Assembly (NCBI GenBank): GCA_002099365.1 | Contig: MSED01000001.1 | Span: 124,001-188,000 of the forward strand | Direction: 5' to 3' | Length of the DNA: 64,000 nucleotides | Source of the DNA: Phialophora verrucosa | Lineage: Eukaryota > Ascomycota > Eurotiomycetes > Chaetothyriales > Herpotrichiellaceae | In this document: piece after piece, positions 42,829 to 54,777 of the stretch | How the letters are laid out: each line of letters begins with the position of its first letter | Numbering within the stretch: the stretch's first letter is position 1 | Notes under the pieces: model-generated | Told to the model about the DNA's origin: nothing | The model's database searches: none | The model's input: only the letters and a program-made list of their open reading frames with translations | Program-made: the position numbers and the translations under genes

Positions 42829-45800
42829 TCACATGACCACACATCTGCTCCCCTTTTTCTTTCCTTCTTTCAATCCTCCTGAGCCGGTCGGCATGGGCGT
42901 CTGGCTCCGCGGCACTTCCTCACCCTTCTTCCGCTTGCCTTTCTTGTTTGATGCTAGCAGCGTCGGATCTGACAGAACACGTCGGCCGCTGTTCTCAGTC
43001 GGGCTGACACCGTTACCGTCGCCAGCCCAGGTCCTTGCCTGATAACTTTGCATTTGCTGGTGTTGTTGCTGTGGTAATTGTTGAGGGTACGGATAATGTG
43101 GCGACTGCGGCAGCGCAGGCAGTGGTTGGGTAATACTGTGTGATCTTTGACCCGGTTCACCGGGTCCGTATGAGCTGGATATACTGTCGATGGTGTCCAA
43201 CCTGCCCATCCCTGGTCGCTGAGCACGAGTGGATGCTGCCGCATGCAGGTTTGGCGTAGACACAGAAACAGGTATCGATTGACCGCTTCCTTTCGAATTA
43301 TTCCTCGTCAACCCGTTAGGAGCATTGATAGCCTTGTTGAACGACGGAGACCCCGGCACACCAGCGGCGCCCCACGCGCCTGGAGGTGGCGACGGCGGCA
43401 CAACCGAGCCACCACTGAAAGCGCGCCTCCCGGATTTTGAATTAGGAGCACCATTAGTTGTGATCGGTGCAACGGGTTTTCGTGTTGTGTGGGAGATTCG
43501 GCGGTTCAGGTTGGCCATTTGATCGGCTGTCGGAGGCGGCACATTGTAGGGACCTGTCTTCGTGCCAGGCTGAGCTGGAAGTTGCTGTGCGATTGGTGGG
43601 CTTATATCGTCGTATACATGTGACATACGCTGGAATGATGTCGGAGTCGGAGGGACGGGCTGATGGAGACGGGCTTGTAGATTCGACCCTGTTAAAGCGA
43701 CTGAGCCTGAAGAAGGCATCTGTGCTTGAGCTGTATCGAACGGGTTGTGCACGGGTCGTGTAGGATTTATAGGAGACGGTCGATCTGGCGTCTGGAGCCG
43801 TTGGGACACGGGTGTTTGTTGGTACGGTGATACTCGGCCCTCGTGAGACACTGGTCTTGATGAGCCTTCTGAAGCTGTTGGAGCAAAGGATGTGCTTGTC
43901 GGGGGCGCATGGGAGATCGGGCTCGGACGCTGGAAAGTCTCAGCTGCCGGAGCAAGTGCTTGGTCGAGTCTCGGTGGGGGCACCGAGGCCGGATATTGAG
44001 CCCCAGCTTGGCTGGGAGGAAGAGCATTTTGCGGCATCACAGAAACCGGCTGAGGGGGAATGTGCATGGGGACGGGCCCAAATTGTGCTTGGTGGTGCAT
44101 CGGATGGCCGTGTCCAATTCCTGGATGTACTTGTGGGGCATGCCCGATTTCCGGTATTCCCACCAGCGGCATAGGTGTGGCTCCTACCGGACGCGGTTGG
44201 ATTAGAGGCGAGCCCAACTGCACCGGGGCTTGCCCACGAAGAGACGGCGAGGTATAGGGCGGAGGCGGCGATTCCCAGCCATCCAGTTGCTGAGGCTGCG
44301 ATCCAACCTGTTGCTGCGCGAGAGGCGGTCGAGGAGGAAATCGAGCTGTCGAGAACCCAGCAGCTGTGGCAGACCGGTGCAGGTTCGGTGACGGTTGATG
44401 GGCGGGCTGAGGCGAACGCGGTACAGCATTGGCCAGAGCGATTTGAGCATCGATATCCAACGGCGAAGACGTCTGGGACACGCTCCTGAGCCTCGAACTT
44501 TGGTTTGCCGAGGCCGTAGTGACTGAACGGCCCAGAGGTACCCTCATTCCACCCCTTGCCCGATCCCTCACAGTTCGTCGTCTTTCCATTGCAACTTCGA
44601 TCTCCATATCACCAATCTGTTCCGTAAGCAGCTCCGGTTCTTTCTCGCCTACCTCGATGGTCAGCTCGCGGTCAGGGCTTGTAGACGGTGCGTAATCGAA
44701 ATCTAAGATCGAAAGGCGAGACCCGTCAACGGGCATGGTCTCATCTCCGAGCTCTTCTGCAAACTGGTCAACGCCACCAGGAGCAACAACAACCAATCTC
44801 TTGCCGCCGAAGCCACAAGGCCTATCCTCGCGTCTTTCCACCCATTTTGCGGCAGTAGCACCATCCAGACTCCTAATGTGCTGGCATTTGACGAACAAGC
44901 TTTCGCGCCACTCAACTTTCGCAGCGAGCGAGTCGTCCTCAAACTCCTCACTGCTTCCAGATACCGAGGGCGAATATGCCATCAGAGCCTCCATATGACC
45001 CGTTGCAGAGGTCAGCGGGAGGTTCCTGCCTTGTAGGCGCTGTTCATGTCGTTCGACAACAGAGCCCATGTCCGGAGCGGCGTCGAGCTTTTCGGGAACC
45101 CCATAAATCCAGAGGCCGCTCCCGCTAAATCCAGCCACGACAAGTGTGCCACATACTGTCGCAGTTGGAGCAGTCGATGGCGCGGGCAAACTGAATCGTC
45201 GATTGGTGGTGGGGTTCAAGAAGTAGGCGACGCCAGTTCTGGTGTCATCCGTCCGCACTGCCCTGTACGACATGAGTGTGTGATCATAGGCAAAGATCCA
45301 ATTCGCGTCGCCTTCCGTGTGTCCTTGCAGCAGTTCAGCGTGGCTGCAGATACTGCTGATCTGAGGAAAGAGGATCTGAGTCGTCCACATTCGACTGTGC
45401 ACCTCTTTGGGTGGCAGATCGTTCTCGGTGTAGAACGGTGCAGTGATGACCACAGCGGACGGTTCTTCCAAACTCTGAGTACTGCCGACAAGCATCGACC
45501 CGTCGCCCGAGAAGCTCAGGGTGTCAACTCCTTCACTTCGGACAGCTCGTCGGTCGGTTGACAGGGCGCTTGGAGCGAGCGAAAAGACCTCGACCCCACC
45601 TTCATATGCCGCAGCCAGCACCGTGCCCTCTGGAGCCAACGCAATCGTCCTCGGTGGGTTATCCATGACCAGGACCTGCACGTGCTTGACACCTTCTGCT
45701 GTCAAATGATACACATTGGCTTGATGCTTCGATGACAACACTGCCAAGATTGTACCGTCATCTGTGACTGATGCGGCCAATGGTCGTCTCATTGTCTTGA

Positions 45801-46526
45801 GCTCATGGTGCACAGTGATGGGTTCCGTGACTGCATCGATAACGTATATCCTCGATGAACTGAGGGCGAGGATGGTCTGGCCATTGGGAGAGAACGAAAA
45901 CCGAAACGCCTCTGCTCCTGGTAAGGCGGCAGAAGAGCTCGCATTCACGGATATTAGGTTGATCAGAGTCTGGCGCGGTCGCAGATATGCCTCAAACAGG
46001 TTCCGCCGAACTTCTGCGGCGAACTTGGTCTTCAGGCGGTACAGGTCAAATTTGCGAAATGGACCGGTGATGACCGTGTTGGACAGGGCGTATGACGGAC
46101 ATCGAGATAGATGGTGGGCGTAGAGCTCTCGGTTCTGTGCTGCTTTGTACCAATTGCGATTCAATATGGCCAACGATCCGAAGGCATTGGCGTCGACCAT
46201 CCAAAGTATCCTGGGTCAACGTTAGCGAGACTCCTCGGACAATGACCGGCCAAGCCATAAGCGAATGCTGGGGGCAGACACCTTTCTAAAATCTCGATCG
46301 GTAACTGATGGAAAGCGACGGCAGCCTTTCTCTGCAAATTGGGGCCGATCGTGTCTGGGGACTGGATAGGACTATCAATGTCGAGCCGGTCATGTGACAG
46401 GGCCAGACCCAGGCCGTTCTGAAGGTGCGGTTCATGTTGGTCTAGTGGCTGAGGCGGAATATCATCTTCGTGTGAGATCGTCGAACCGGGTTGCGATGGC
46501 GGGTGTACACTCATTTGAGGCGACAT
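42829..46526 (-). CDS. F-box/beta-propeller protein ending in a CaaX box
   Basis: Exons 46526-46282 and 46210-42829 are joined across a 71-nt intron (GTGTCT donor, CCCAG end), giving 1208 residues. The junction builds the F-box-like motif FHQLPIEILERILWMVDAN (about 73-91). About 130-480 hold short beta-rich units (FSFSPNGQTILALSSS; LSFSGDGSMLVGSTQS) typical of a diverged WD40 propeller. The second half (about 600-1190) is Pro/Gln/Ser-rich and disordered. The C-terminus is Lys-rich and ends in CVVM, a CaaX box predicted to be farnesylated. F-box proteins link substrates to SCF ubiquitin ligases; the lipid anchor would place this one at a membrane (inference). ATG 46526 lies in a plausible context. 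A minus frame starting at 46200 is only the second exon. Confidence 0.8.
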
Positions 46527-47759
46527 CGCTGCAGAAGCCTAAGCACGGTGATGATGAGGATGTTACTAGGACATGTTCGACAGAGCCGACATGATGGTGG
46601 TTGGATCAATATTCCATCCCTCCATGGACGGACGCGTCGGTTCGCGACGGGGAAGGAAACTTTCCCTTCTTCTCTGTCGCGAATGCCCCGTGCTCCTCTC
46701 CAGTTGACGCACCGATTGACCGGAGAACTGCTAGGCCGTGGAAATTGTTCTGTGGCTGTCGTGGTAGATGAACGACGACGACATGGGACAGCGTGGATGG
46801 TGATATTAGAGGTGAGGATGAGAGGCGAATCGAGTGGTTTGGAAGAGGCTCAAGGTGGTCAGCGCTGGGAGAGAATCTCAGCAAAGCTGTTTGTGGCCTA
46901 AACTCTTGGGGAGCAGCTCGTGCCGACAGCGCCTGCGTCTAGCCGGGACGGGGCCTCTCCATTACTCGTACAGTAACTAAGCCACCCAGTGCGGCCAGCG
47001 TGATGCCCCCACGAGATCCCCTAAGTGAACATTTCCGGGAGCCAAGTGCTAGCCTGTACTTTACGACCTCAAGCGAGAATGGCGACCAATGATTCGAGCG
47101 TCGGAGTTCAAACGAAGCCTTCGGACCGCCTAATGTCACTGGGAGACGTTCAGTAGATCTTGGGGGCTCGCCGCAAGGAGCTTAGGCCCTGACCCGCGTG
47201 CATCAATGGCATCTTTTATTAGAAGCTCTCAGGAGCTTCAATGCAGTCCTCGCGCAATCTGCGCCCCTGCATAAACTCTGCAGAAAGTACAGATACTCAG
47301 TCATCAATCTGACAAGGAGTGTCCTGCTATGTTCAAGTCTTCGTCCAGTAAATGGATCTGACGGCGGTCCAACGCCTCGCGATCTCTCATGTAAAACACT
47401 TTCTACCTCATCTTTCATCCCCGTCGCCCGCAGAGGAACGCTGGCCGGGGGATATACTGCTTTCGGACATGGACAAGTTTCAGAGCGCTGTGCAAAATCG
47501 CCATGGCTTCTGGAAGTTAAGAAACTCCGCGATCAAATTCGGGCAATGTCTATTTCCGACACCAAGAGTCTTGAAGTGTACATGAAGGGAGATATTGTTG
47601 TAATTTTGACGGCCTCTCCAGTCATGTCCCCGACCGACTCGATGGTCGCCTCAAGCATCCATAATTGTTTGTACAATATTCTAGTATGTCCTCTGCAGGG
47701 AGAGGCCACCCGCTTGCAAAGACACAACCTTCGACCGCGAGATAAGGAATCAGAGCGTC
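46527..47759. other. Intergenic, no gene seen
   Basis: This is the promoter of the F-box gene (-) and, on the right, sequence beyond the TIM50 stop. A plus frame 47198-48208 overlaps TIM50 in antisense and is a shadow. Frames near 46491-46901 lack coding character. Confidence 0.5.
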
Positions 47760-49564
47760 TCACTTTTCTGTCTCTTTCTGACCGCCGCCCATCAGGCCAG
47801 AGAACCAGCCAGTGGGCTTCATGCTCTTATACATCTCCTCCTGGTACTTCTTCTCTTCTGCCTCGCGGTCGGCCAAGAATTTGGCGCCCTCTTCTTGGAT
47901 TTTCTTCTCGAGCTCCATATACTGTTTCTGTCCTCTTTCTCGGATTTGATCCCACAACATCTTGCTGTCATCGGCGCCATCCAAGCCGTCGGGACTGCGG
48001 CCGGACATCCCCAGAACTGATGAGAGGGCGCCAAGTGTCTTCTTGGGCCTCTTTTTGCCCTTGTCCGCTTGTTCTGCCTCGAACTTGGCCCGTAGAAGCT
48101 TCTCCCTGCGGGCAAATTCGGCAGGGATGTATGTGCCCTCAAACGACTTCAAGACCTCACGCGTGTCCTCAAAGCCCATCGTGGCCAGGTATTCGAGGAA
48201 GGGGATGAATTGGACCAGTGTTTGGTCCTTGGGATCACCGGTCCACTTGGGTAGGATGATGGCATTCTCGGGCTGATGCTTGACGTGGTGGGGGTCGGTG
48301 TCCATGATGATGACTTTCTTGAGGTCTCGGTTGAGGTAGGAAAGGTCCTGCTTCTGTCAACTACTGTTGTTTCTGCACCACGAGCCCAACTCACCTTGAC
48401 ATAACCCCCGTCCTTGTAGAGAGTGGCTTCGCGGAACAAAGGCCATCGGATCATGGAGAAAGGGTCCAGCTTCCTGATCACCTGGTCGACCACGGCGGAC
48501 GGCTGACTTGTGAACAAAACAATCTCATAGTAAGCAGAAAGGTAGCGCAGGAAGTAGTCGACTCCTGGACGTTTGGCTATCCGCCATCCCTTTTCACGAG
48601 TCCACTCCGAATGGACCAGCATATCTTCCAGGCTGATGACCAGGACGAAAGGGAATCGGAAATTTGGATCCGGGTCCTCGTCCGGCAATAGTTTGGTGGT
48701 CACTGGATCGCGGTAATAGCTCATCATGTCTCCCAGGCGAGCGGTGACGCGGTTGTAGAAAGGTGTAAAACCCCAGCCCGATGGCGCATCTTGATGCTTT
48801 TTCTCCTCCTCTTCGTCGGCCCAGTTGCGCCCCATGTAAATGGAGCCGCCAAGGGAGCCCAAGCCCAGGATGATGTACATGTATCTGAATGCCGCATTCT
48901 TTTTCCGGTCGCTCGATGAGACGTATTCCTCTCTTGGAACTTCACCACCGTCCCGACCGCGCGCTCCGGACGGTAACTCTTCAGCAGGGTCTTCAGTGAT
49001 GTTGAGGCTGCTCGCGTGCGATGCCGCCTGCCGCGACTGGGCGTTCCGTAATTCTGCATCCAAGGTGGACGGAATGCCCTTTGTCAGATCGGGCAAAGGT
49101 TGTTGTGGTTGCTCTGCTTCTGGTGGCTCGGATGTGAATGGAGATTCTTGTCCTGTCGTGTCTTTCTCAACCTCTTGGTGACGATCCCCTTCTTGCCTCA
49201 AGGATCGGCCGCTCGCTCGGGATACTGACTCGGAGACATCGTCAAGGTCTCGCGTAGGATCCTCGCCGAATGGCGTGGCATCTGAACGAGGCTGTGGCTT
49301 TGCGGATGCATCTGAGGACGGGGAGGTGGATGGTGACGTGGATTCGCCTTTTGGAGAAGGGGTGGTTTGAGCAAATGGCACTTTTCGTAGGGGTTCTTTA
49401 TGCTGAGGGGCCTGCTTCGTGCTGCCGGGCACCTGGTATCCTTCGTCCCGCGGACGGTCTCCTTTGGCGTAGTATCGCAACTGAGTCTGCAGCTGTGCTT
49501 GCAGGATTGGAGGCCGGATGCCAGTGCGCCCCCTGAGGAGAGGTAAGGCTGCGCGTCTTAGCAT
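47760..49564 (-). CDS. TIM50: Mitochondrial import translocase subunit TIM50
   Basis: Exons 49564-48395 and 48353-47760 give 587 residues; the intron is only 41 nt (48354-48394; GTGAGT donor, GACAG end). The sequence begins with a basic targeting peptide (MLRRAALPLLRGR). A long polar linker follows, then a single membrane span (about 222-243, MYIILGLGSLGGSIYMG) and an FCP1-like HAD domain (about 300-460: FVLVISLEDMLVHSEW, RPGVDYFLRYLSAYYEIVLF, KKVIIMDTDP). Tim50 faces the intermembrane space, receives preproteins from the TOM complex and hands them to Tim23. The C-terminal ~100 residues are charged helix plus a Gly-rich end, usual for fungal members. It shares its upstream region with the divergent gene at 50095. 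Confidence 0.95.
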
Positions 49565-50094
49565 ATCTCCATCAACTCGTGTTCAATGGGACGTGATAAA
49601 GGATGCGATATGTGACGATCGAAGAGAATTAAGCCTGGCCGGCGACAATCTTTGGCCTGCGGCTCGGATGCTGTTCGCTGCACTTTCTCCGAGTCGCTTG
49701 GCGAAAAGCGGAGTCGCTTCCCTCGCCTCCTCACCTCTTCTCTCGCTCTTCTCTCTTCTTCTCTTTCTTCTCTTTCTTCATAAGAAAGTTGATATTCAAC
49801 CCAGGAAAATTTGACTCGCCGTTCACAGACATACACCATATGTTCGAGGAGTTGTATTAGCTGGGCAGAACAGACCACCAACGTCGTCCTCCTCAAGAGC
49901 GCACGAGAGGCCCGCCTATGATCTTTCAGTCGCCCCGTAAGGACGGTACATCCTTTGCCCACTTATCCATCACGATGAGTGTGTGAGCGCGCCAGTTTCA
50001 GAGCGATGAACTGTGCGCGCTTTTATCCTTATCCTGCCCTGAGCCCTACTCGTACAACCTACATCTGCCCCGATCTCTCCCCGCAATAGCTCCG
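49565..50094. other. Divergent promoter of TIM50 and the 2EXR-like gene
   Basis: The region holds a marked CT tract (CTCTTCTCTCTTCTTCTC and similar) at about 49735-49785, close to the TIM50 side. It also has a CT/CCG-rich leader just before 50095. The minus frame 49558-49962 spans the promoter and is not supported. Confidence 0.5.
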
Positions 50095-50901
50095 ATGCCG
50101 TCGTGGAAGGATGGCCTCGTCAACGCCTTTCCAATCCCTCAGGAGCTTGGGAAGAGATATTCGTCGAAAAAGGACAAGCAGAACGGGAGCACCTTGACTG
50201 AAGTTGAGTCGCTCGTGAAAACTGTCGGGACCCTTACGCTAGAAGGCGGCCCGTTTCCCTTCTTCGACCTGCCTGCAGAGATCCGTAACAGGATCTACCA
50301 CTTGATACTGTTCAGCAAGCCGGGCTATCGCCTTGTGGACGGCCGGTTGAGACCGTGTCGCACCGCTATTATGGCTACGAATAAGCGCACCCACCAGGAA
50401 GCGGCTTATGTCCTCTACAGTACCACGAGCTTCCGTATCTTCCCTCTCCAGGATTTTACACCTACACCTGTCATCCAAGAGTTGCGGCCCATGTACCGCG
50501 CCATGGTGACGAAGATGGAGGTGACGCTGGGTTCAAGTTGGACCAGTCCACCCAAGTCGTGGCGCGTGAGCAAATTGCTGGCAAAGCGCCTGTCCAAGCT
50601 TTCCGCCGTGCAGACGCTCAAGGTCTTCGTCGAGCTGGACCCGAGTCTGCCCATGTTCGAGAAGTACCGGGTGTCTTTCGACTTTTACACAGACTTTTGC
50701 GGCGACCTGCTTCGCGACGTGCTGGTGTGCGTGCCGCAAGTGACGCACATTGAGATGGACGGGAATCCCGGTGTCGAGGCCACCGGTCCGTTGGTAACGA
50801 GGCTGCTCAAGGAAGCAGAATCAAAGGGCAAAACATGTACAATAGGCCCGACCAAGGCACTGGCCACCCCAGCAGGAGTGAAGCAAGTGTTTTTCCAGTA
50901 G
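50095..50901 (+). CDS. F-box-like/2EXR-type protein
   Basis: The product has 268 residues in one exon. The key motif is FFDLPAEIRNRIYHLILF at about 56-73, the short LP-E-R-IY signature of fungal 2EXR and F-box-like proteins. It is followed by the family-style pattern ALMATNKR-TH-EA--VLYS (seen as AIMATNKRTHQEAAYVLYST, about 90-109). The rest is a compact alpha/beta region with no further motif. Such proteins form large, fast-changing families in Pezizomycotina and are mostly uncharacterised; a ubiquitin-ligase adaptor role is possible but not shown. ATG 50095 follows a leader-like CT/CG-rich stretch. Confidence 0.8.
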   Translation: MPSWKDGLVNAFPIPQELGKRYSSKKDKQNGSTLTEVESLVKTVGTLTLEGGPFPFFDLPAEIRNRIYHLILFSKPGYRLVDGRLRPCRTAIMATNKRTHQEAAYVLYSTTSFRIFPLQDFTPTPVIQELRPMYRAMVTKMEVTLGSSWTSPPKSWRVSKLLAKRLSKLSAVQTLKVFVELDPSLPMFEKYRVSFDFYTDFCGDLLRDVLVCVPQVTHIEMDGNPGVEATGPLVTRLLKEAESKGKTCTIGPTKALATPAGVKQVFFQ

Positions 50902-51153
50902 TATGAATTTTAATCTCCCCACGCGATCAGCGGCGCCTTTCTGTCACAAGGACCTCCCACAATCGCGGAGTCATCGCAGGTTAATATTTTGATCTAGGCA
51001 GAGAGATCTGCTCTGTGGGAGCTCAACGCCATGCACGGTGGTTCTCGTCCCGAGAATAGAGTTACAAGCCAACGCCAACCAATGCCGTACCGTGCCCTGC
51101 CCTGCCTACAATTCCTGGTGCAAGTATCCCCATGGACTGTTCGGGTTGCTGTC

Positions 51154-52167
51154 CTACAGCTCCTCGTCAACTTCCATCTCCTCATCTTCGTCATCCGTAT
51201 GCGTTCCATTGCCGTTAGCATGCACAGGCCTCTTTGCCACACTCGCCTCCTTGTCGATCATCTGCCGATTGACAGCCACAATGTTGTCCTCGATCAATCT
51301 CTGGCCGACGTCCTCGATGTGCTTCTTCGGGTCTACTTTGCCCACATATCTCGTCTTCAATTGCTCAGCAGTCAGCTCGTTCTCCTCCCGCACCCGCCGT
51401 TCGTAGCCCTCCGCTAAGTGCACCAGTTGTTTCAGGCCCTCTTCGTTCCTTTTGCGCTCGTTGGTGAATGATGCGGGAAGTTCCAGCCCTTCGGTCCAAA
51501 CTTCCTTGTGTAGATTCATGAGCATATTCTCTTCTAGGCCCGTCTTGCGGTATTGAATGCCAATCGAGTAGTAGTGTCTGTTTAAGCCGTGGATAAGTGC
51601 TTGGATGGAGGGTTTGTTCAAGTGACCCAGATTCGAAGTCGTCTGACGGGGTTCTTGACCCATCATGATCGCCTGCGGGTTGATCAGGCGGAAAGCGTCA
51701 ATCACGACCTTCCCTTTGACAGACTGAATGGGGTCGACCACCACGGCTACGGCGCGGGGCGTCAACTGCTCGAAGGACTGTTGTGTGTTGATATCCACAC
51801 TAGAAAGCCAGCACCCAAATCCAGGATGTGAGTGGTACCATCCCACCACTGTCTCAAGCCGACCCGTTTGGCGCAGCATATCCATCATCTTAGTCTGAAA
51901 CACCGGGTCGACAGATTCGACACTAACGGACGTGCCAGATTGAGGCATGGCAAACACGTCGACGACGCGGACGGTGAAGTCATCTACGAACTCGCCCAGC
52001 ATCAGACCCATGACTTCCATGGGCACGCCTGCGCGACCGTGGCGGAGCATTTTCAGCAGGGCAAGGGAGGAGATGTAGACGGTTTCGGAGTTGTCGACGA
52101 GGTTGGTGTCGCCGCCGCTTTGCTGGCCGATCTGGGCGGCGGCGAGCATGCGGTTGAAGCGGTCCAT
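51154..52167 (-). CDS. RPN11: 26S proteasome deubiquitinase Rpn11
   Basis: The product has 337 residues in one exon and is near full length for the family. It begins MDRFNRMLAAAQIG. The JAMM zinc-protease core is intact: the acid in MEVMGLMLGEF (E51) and H112, H114 and D125 in WYHSHPGFGCWLSSVD. Rpn11 sits in the lid of the 19S regulator next to Rpn8 and cleaves ubiquitin chains from substrates as they enter the proteasome. The C-terminus is acidic (DDEDEEMEVDEEL), a fungal feature. There is no recognisable PACE element upstream, but CACGTG lies at 52561-52566. It is convergent with the 2EXR-like gene; only ~250 bases separate the stops. Confidence 0.98.
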   Translation of the reverse strand: MDRFNRMLAAAQIGQQSGGDTNLVDNSETVYISSLALLKMLRHGRAGVPMEVMGLMLGEFVDDFTVRVVDVFAMPQSGTSVSVESVDPVFQTKMMDMLRQTGRLETVVGWYHSHPGFGCWLSSVDINTQQSFEQLTPRAVAVVVDPIQSVKGKVVIDAFRLINPQAIMMGQEPRQTTSNLGHLNKPSIQALIHGLNRHYYSIGIQYRKTGLEENMLMNLHKEVWTEGLELPASFTNERKRNEEGLKQLVHLAEGYERRVREENELTAEQLKTRYVGKVDPKKHIEDVGQRLIEDNIVAVNRQMIDKEASVAKRPVHANGNGTHTDDEDEEMEVDEEL

Positions 52168-53177
52168 CTTGATAGGAGCGGAGGTCAGGGTGAGGCTGAA
52201 GATGAGGAGGGTGCAGGAGGACGGGGAGGGTTGTAATGGGTTTTGTAGAGATGCGAGATTGATGGTTCAGATCAAGATCGACCGGTCGAAGTTTGATGCG
52301 GCAGACGTGGAATGCAGACAAGACCTGAGCACCAAAGGCTATAGGATAGATTGGCGGGACTTGAGGTGTGCAAGTCTTCTTGATCGGGACCGCGAATATG
52401 CCTGTGTTAATGTATGAAATAAAAGTCAACAGCAGCTGCAGATGAAAGGCATCCAACTGCGCTGCGCGTTCACTATCCGCGAGACCCACAAATGCGATGG
52501 AAGCGGCTAGCGGCGGTGGTGCCGCTTTGGCTGGTCATTGGCAGCATACTGTAGGGTTATCACGTGCGGCTCACCTCGAGCATGCCGCTTTTAAAAACCC
52601 GTCGCACACAACTCACCTCCTCCCACCCTCCTCTCAATCTACATCACTGATTTCTCCCTTAGTTGGTGCTACGGACCTTGGTCCGACAAGGTGTCGTCGT
52701 AAACAAGCACCGCCCAAAACATAATCTTACATTTGAAGATCTGAGTCGTGTCCACCTAACCGAATGGACCTGCGACGACTTGATGTCCTTTCACCCGCAG
52801 GACCGGCTATGCTACGTGGGCGCGACACGTTTTCGGCTGGTGTTGCTCCGTAGGTTTGTATGGTGAGCTATGGCCTCCGTCGTGACATCGCCCCTGGAAT
52901 AAATGATTGCGAAGGAGGGGCCTTTTGGGAAGAGTCTGGATGTCCGCTGAAAAGTTCCACAGCTTCCTCTCCAACCAGACGTAGTTGGTCTGATGCCGGC
53001 ATTCAGCTAAATGAGGTGATAATCATAGAGAGGTAGTAAGTGAAGCAAAAAAGCCTAGTGGAGCCTTCATTGTGACTATCCATTCGCAGACAAGCCACAA
53101 TATTCGAAGCTAGATGGGCAGATGATCCTGGTTCTTATCGAATTCCACATCCAGGAGCCAGGCCATACCATCAAGAG
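52168..53177. other. RPN11 promoter and downstream spacer
   Basis: No supported gene. A CACGTG core lies at 52561-52566, about 395 bases upstream of the RPN11 start. Plus frames at 52091-52417, 52497-52724 and 52663-52866 have no coding character. The right end is the 3' side of the hydrolase gene. Confidence 0.5.
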
Positions 53178-54148
53178 TCATCTCTTTGATTCTGCGGCTA
53201 TGGCTGGCTGGCCAGGGTGGCGATACCCAAGCCGTGTGCCCTTCTCCCCGGAGCACGGTAGACTTGACTTGAACCCCTACCGACTCCGACAGCCACTTGG
53301 CGTAGATAACAGAATCGTCACGAAATTGATCAAACTCTCCGCCATAAACGAAGACTTTGGGAGGATGATCCCCGGATGATCTTGGGATCAGTTAGGTCCA
53401 AATTGATCGGTGAGAACCAGGGAGAGTCAAGAGTAAGACGGGACTCGAGATCCAGACGCATCGCTTCGTTAAAGGCCTTGTGTTCAAAGTCATCCTTTCT
53501 CGATTTAAATAGCTCTCGGTATTGTGAAGGAAGATTAGTTTCGGTGATCAAGAACGGTAAACCCGAGAAGATGCCAGTGATAGGGTTTCGCAGAGGAGTC
53601 AGTTCGACAAAGTCTTTGACCCCCGCTCGAGCTGCACCAGGTATTGTTCCAATAACCGCCGCCACAGCGGCACCCGAACTAAGACCGCCGACCACAAAGC
53701 CGCGAGCGAGATCGACTTGAGCTCCAGCGTCCTTCAAGACTCCGTTGTTGAGATTATTGCCATCAGACAACCACACGCACACGTCCCAGGCTATCTTCAC
53801 GGGGGCAGGAAACGGCTGCTCAGGGAGCCGGTTCAGGGTCGGACATGCCACCACGCAGTCAAATAGCTCTGCAAAGCCGCGCGCTGGAGCCAAGACTAGA
53901 TCGGGGCTGCACGCCGACAGGCCGCCACCGTGAAAGAAGACGATCAGCGCATACTGGAGGGGCGATTTTTCCCGCGCGTTTGGCCACACCACTTTTGTTC
54001 TGTTCGTTTGAGTACCGGCCACAGGGATATCGATCCACACCTCACGCAGGTGAGATGGACATGGCCCGATATACTCGAGGCCTGCAGCCTCGGCTTCGGC
54101 CATAGCCTGACGCTGCTCGTCCACTGACAGAGCTTTGCTCAACGCCAT
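53178..54148 (-). CDS. Alpha/beta hydrolase (HSL-like esterase), frameshifted
   Basis: The open frame from ATG 54148 runs 272 codons to 53330. It carries the oxyanion motif HGGGL (about 73-77), RLPEQPFPAP in place of the usual RLAPEHPFPA, and the nucleophile elbow GLSSGA (G-x-S-x-G). Near 53370 the family sequence leaves this frame. One base out of frame it continues as HPPKVFVYGGEFDQFRDDS and GEGHTAWVSPPWPA, ending at 53178. These hold the Asp and His of the catalytic triad, so as written the protein lacks two of three catalytic residues. The break is at a run of four Cs (53370-53373). No GT-AG intron fits, so this is a real mutation or a sequence error. Such fungal enzymes hydrolyse small esters; substrate unknown. 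Confidence 0.75.
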
Positions 54149-54777
54149 TATCAGGGATGAGAACAGCGTTTCCGAGACGGGGCATAGAAGAAATGTATGA
54201 AATTGGACCGAACCTGGCGCTTTTGTTCAGTTTTATACAGCATCATCCGAGCCTGGTATGACGCGAACAAGTCAACTGAACAGGACGGATGCAGTTCGTT
54301 CAGCGTGTCAGTAGATTTACTCCGAGTCAGCACTGTTCACCAGTTTATATAATACGCAAGAATCGAAAACGGAAACAGAGCTAAGCCTACTTTGGGACTT
54401 GATCAATAATTTCAAACCCCTAGCGCTGTATCATTAGGATAAGTCTAACATTGATCGATTGTCTGTAGAGGTATTTGTTGTCTACGCTGCTAAGTCCTTG
54501 TGGGTGAGTAAGTGTGTCTGCTTCGTCGATTTTTCTCTTCAAGCGATAGGTGATTTCTACCTCTGGTTGCCTAGCCGCATCGCACGGCGCGTGGGATAAA
54601 ACAGTCTGCGTTTCATCCGGTAGTTTTGCAACAGCCCACACGGTACGCACCCCGATTCATCCCTTACCCGTACACTGCGGCCGGTGCTCAATCGTTCGTC
54701 AGACAACGACTACCCTTCAAATTGTCTCTATCTTGTTCTGTGCGGCCATCTGGCTTCGGCGAGCCATACCACCCAGC
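54149..54777. other. Divergent promoter of hydrolase and kinesin genes
   Basis: An AT-rich core with TTTATATAATAC lies at about 54343-54354, upstream of the hydrolase gene. The kinesin frame stays open back to 54550, but those 76 codons have no family resemblance, and ATG 54778 is taken as the start. Confidence 0.5.

Noticed and set aside
47198..48208. 336-codon plus-strand frame
   Set aside because: Its right half is antisense to TIM50 exon 2, and the left half has no recognisable protein character.
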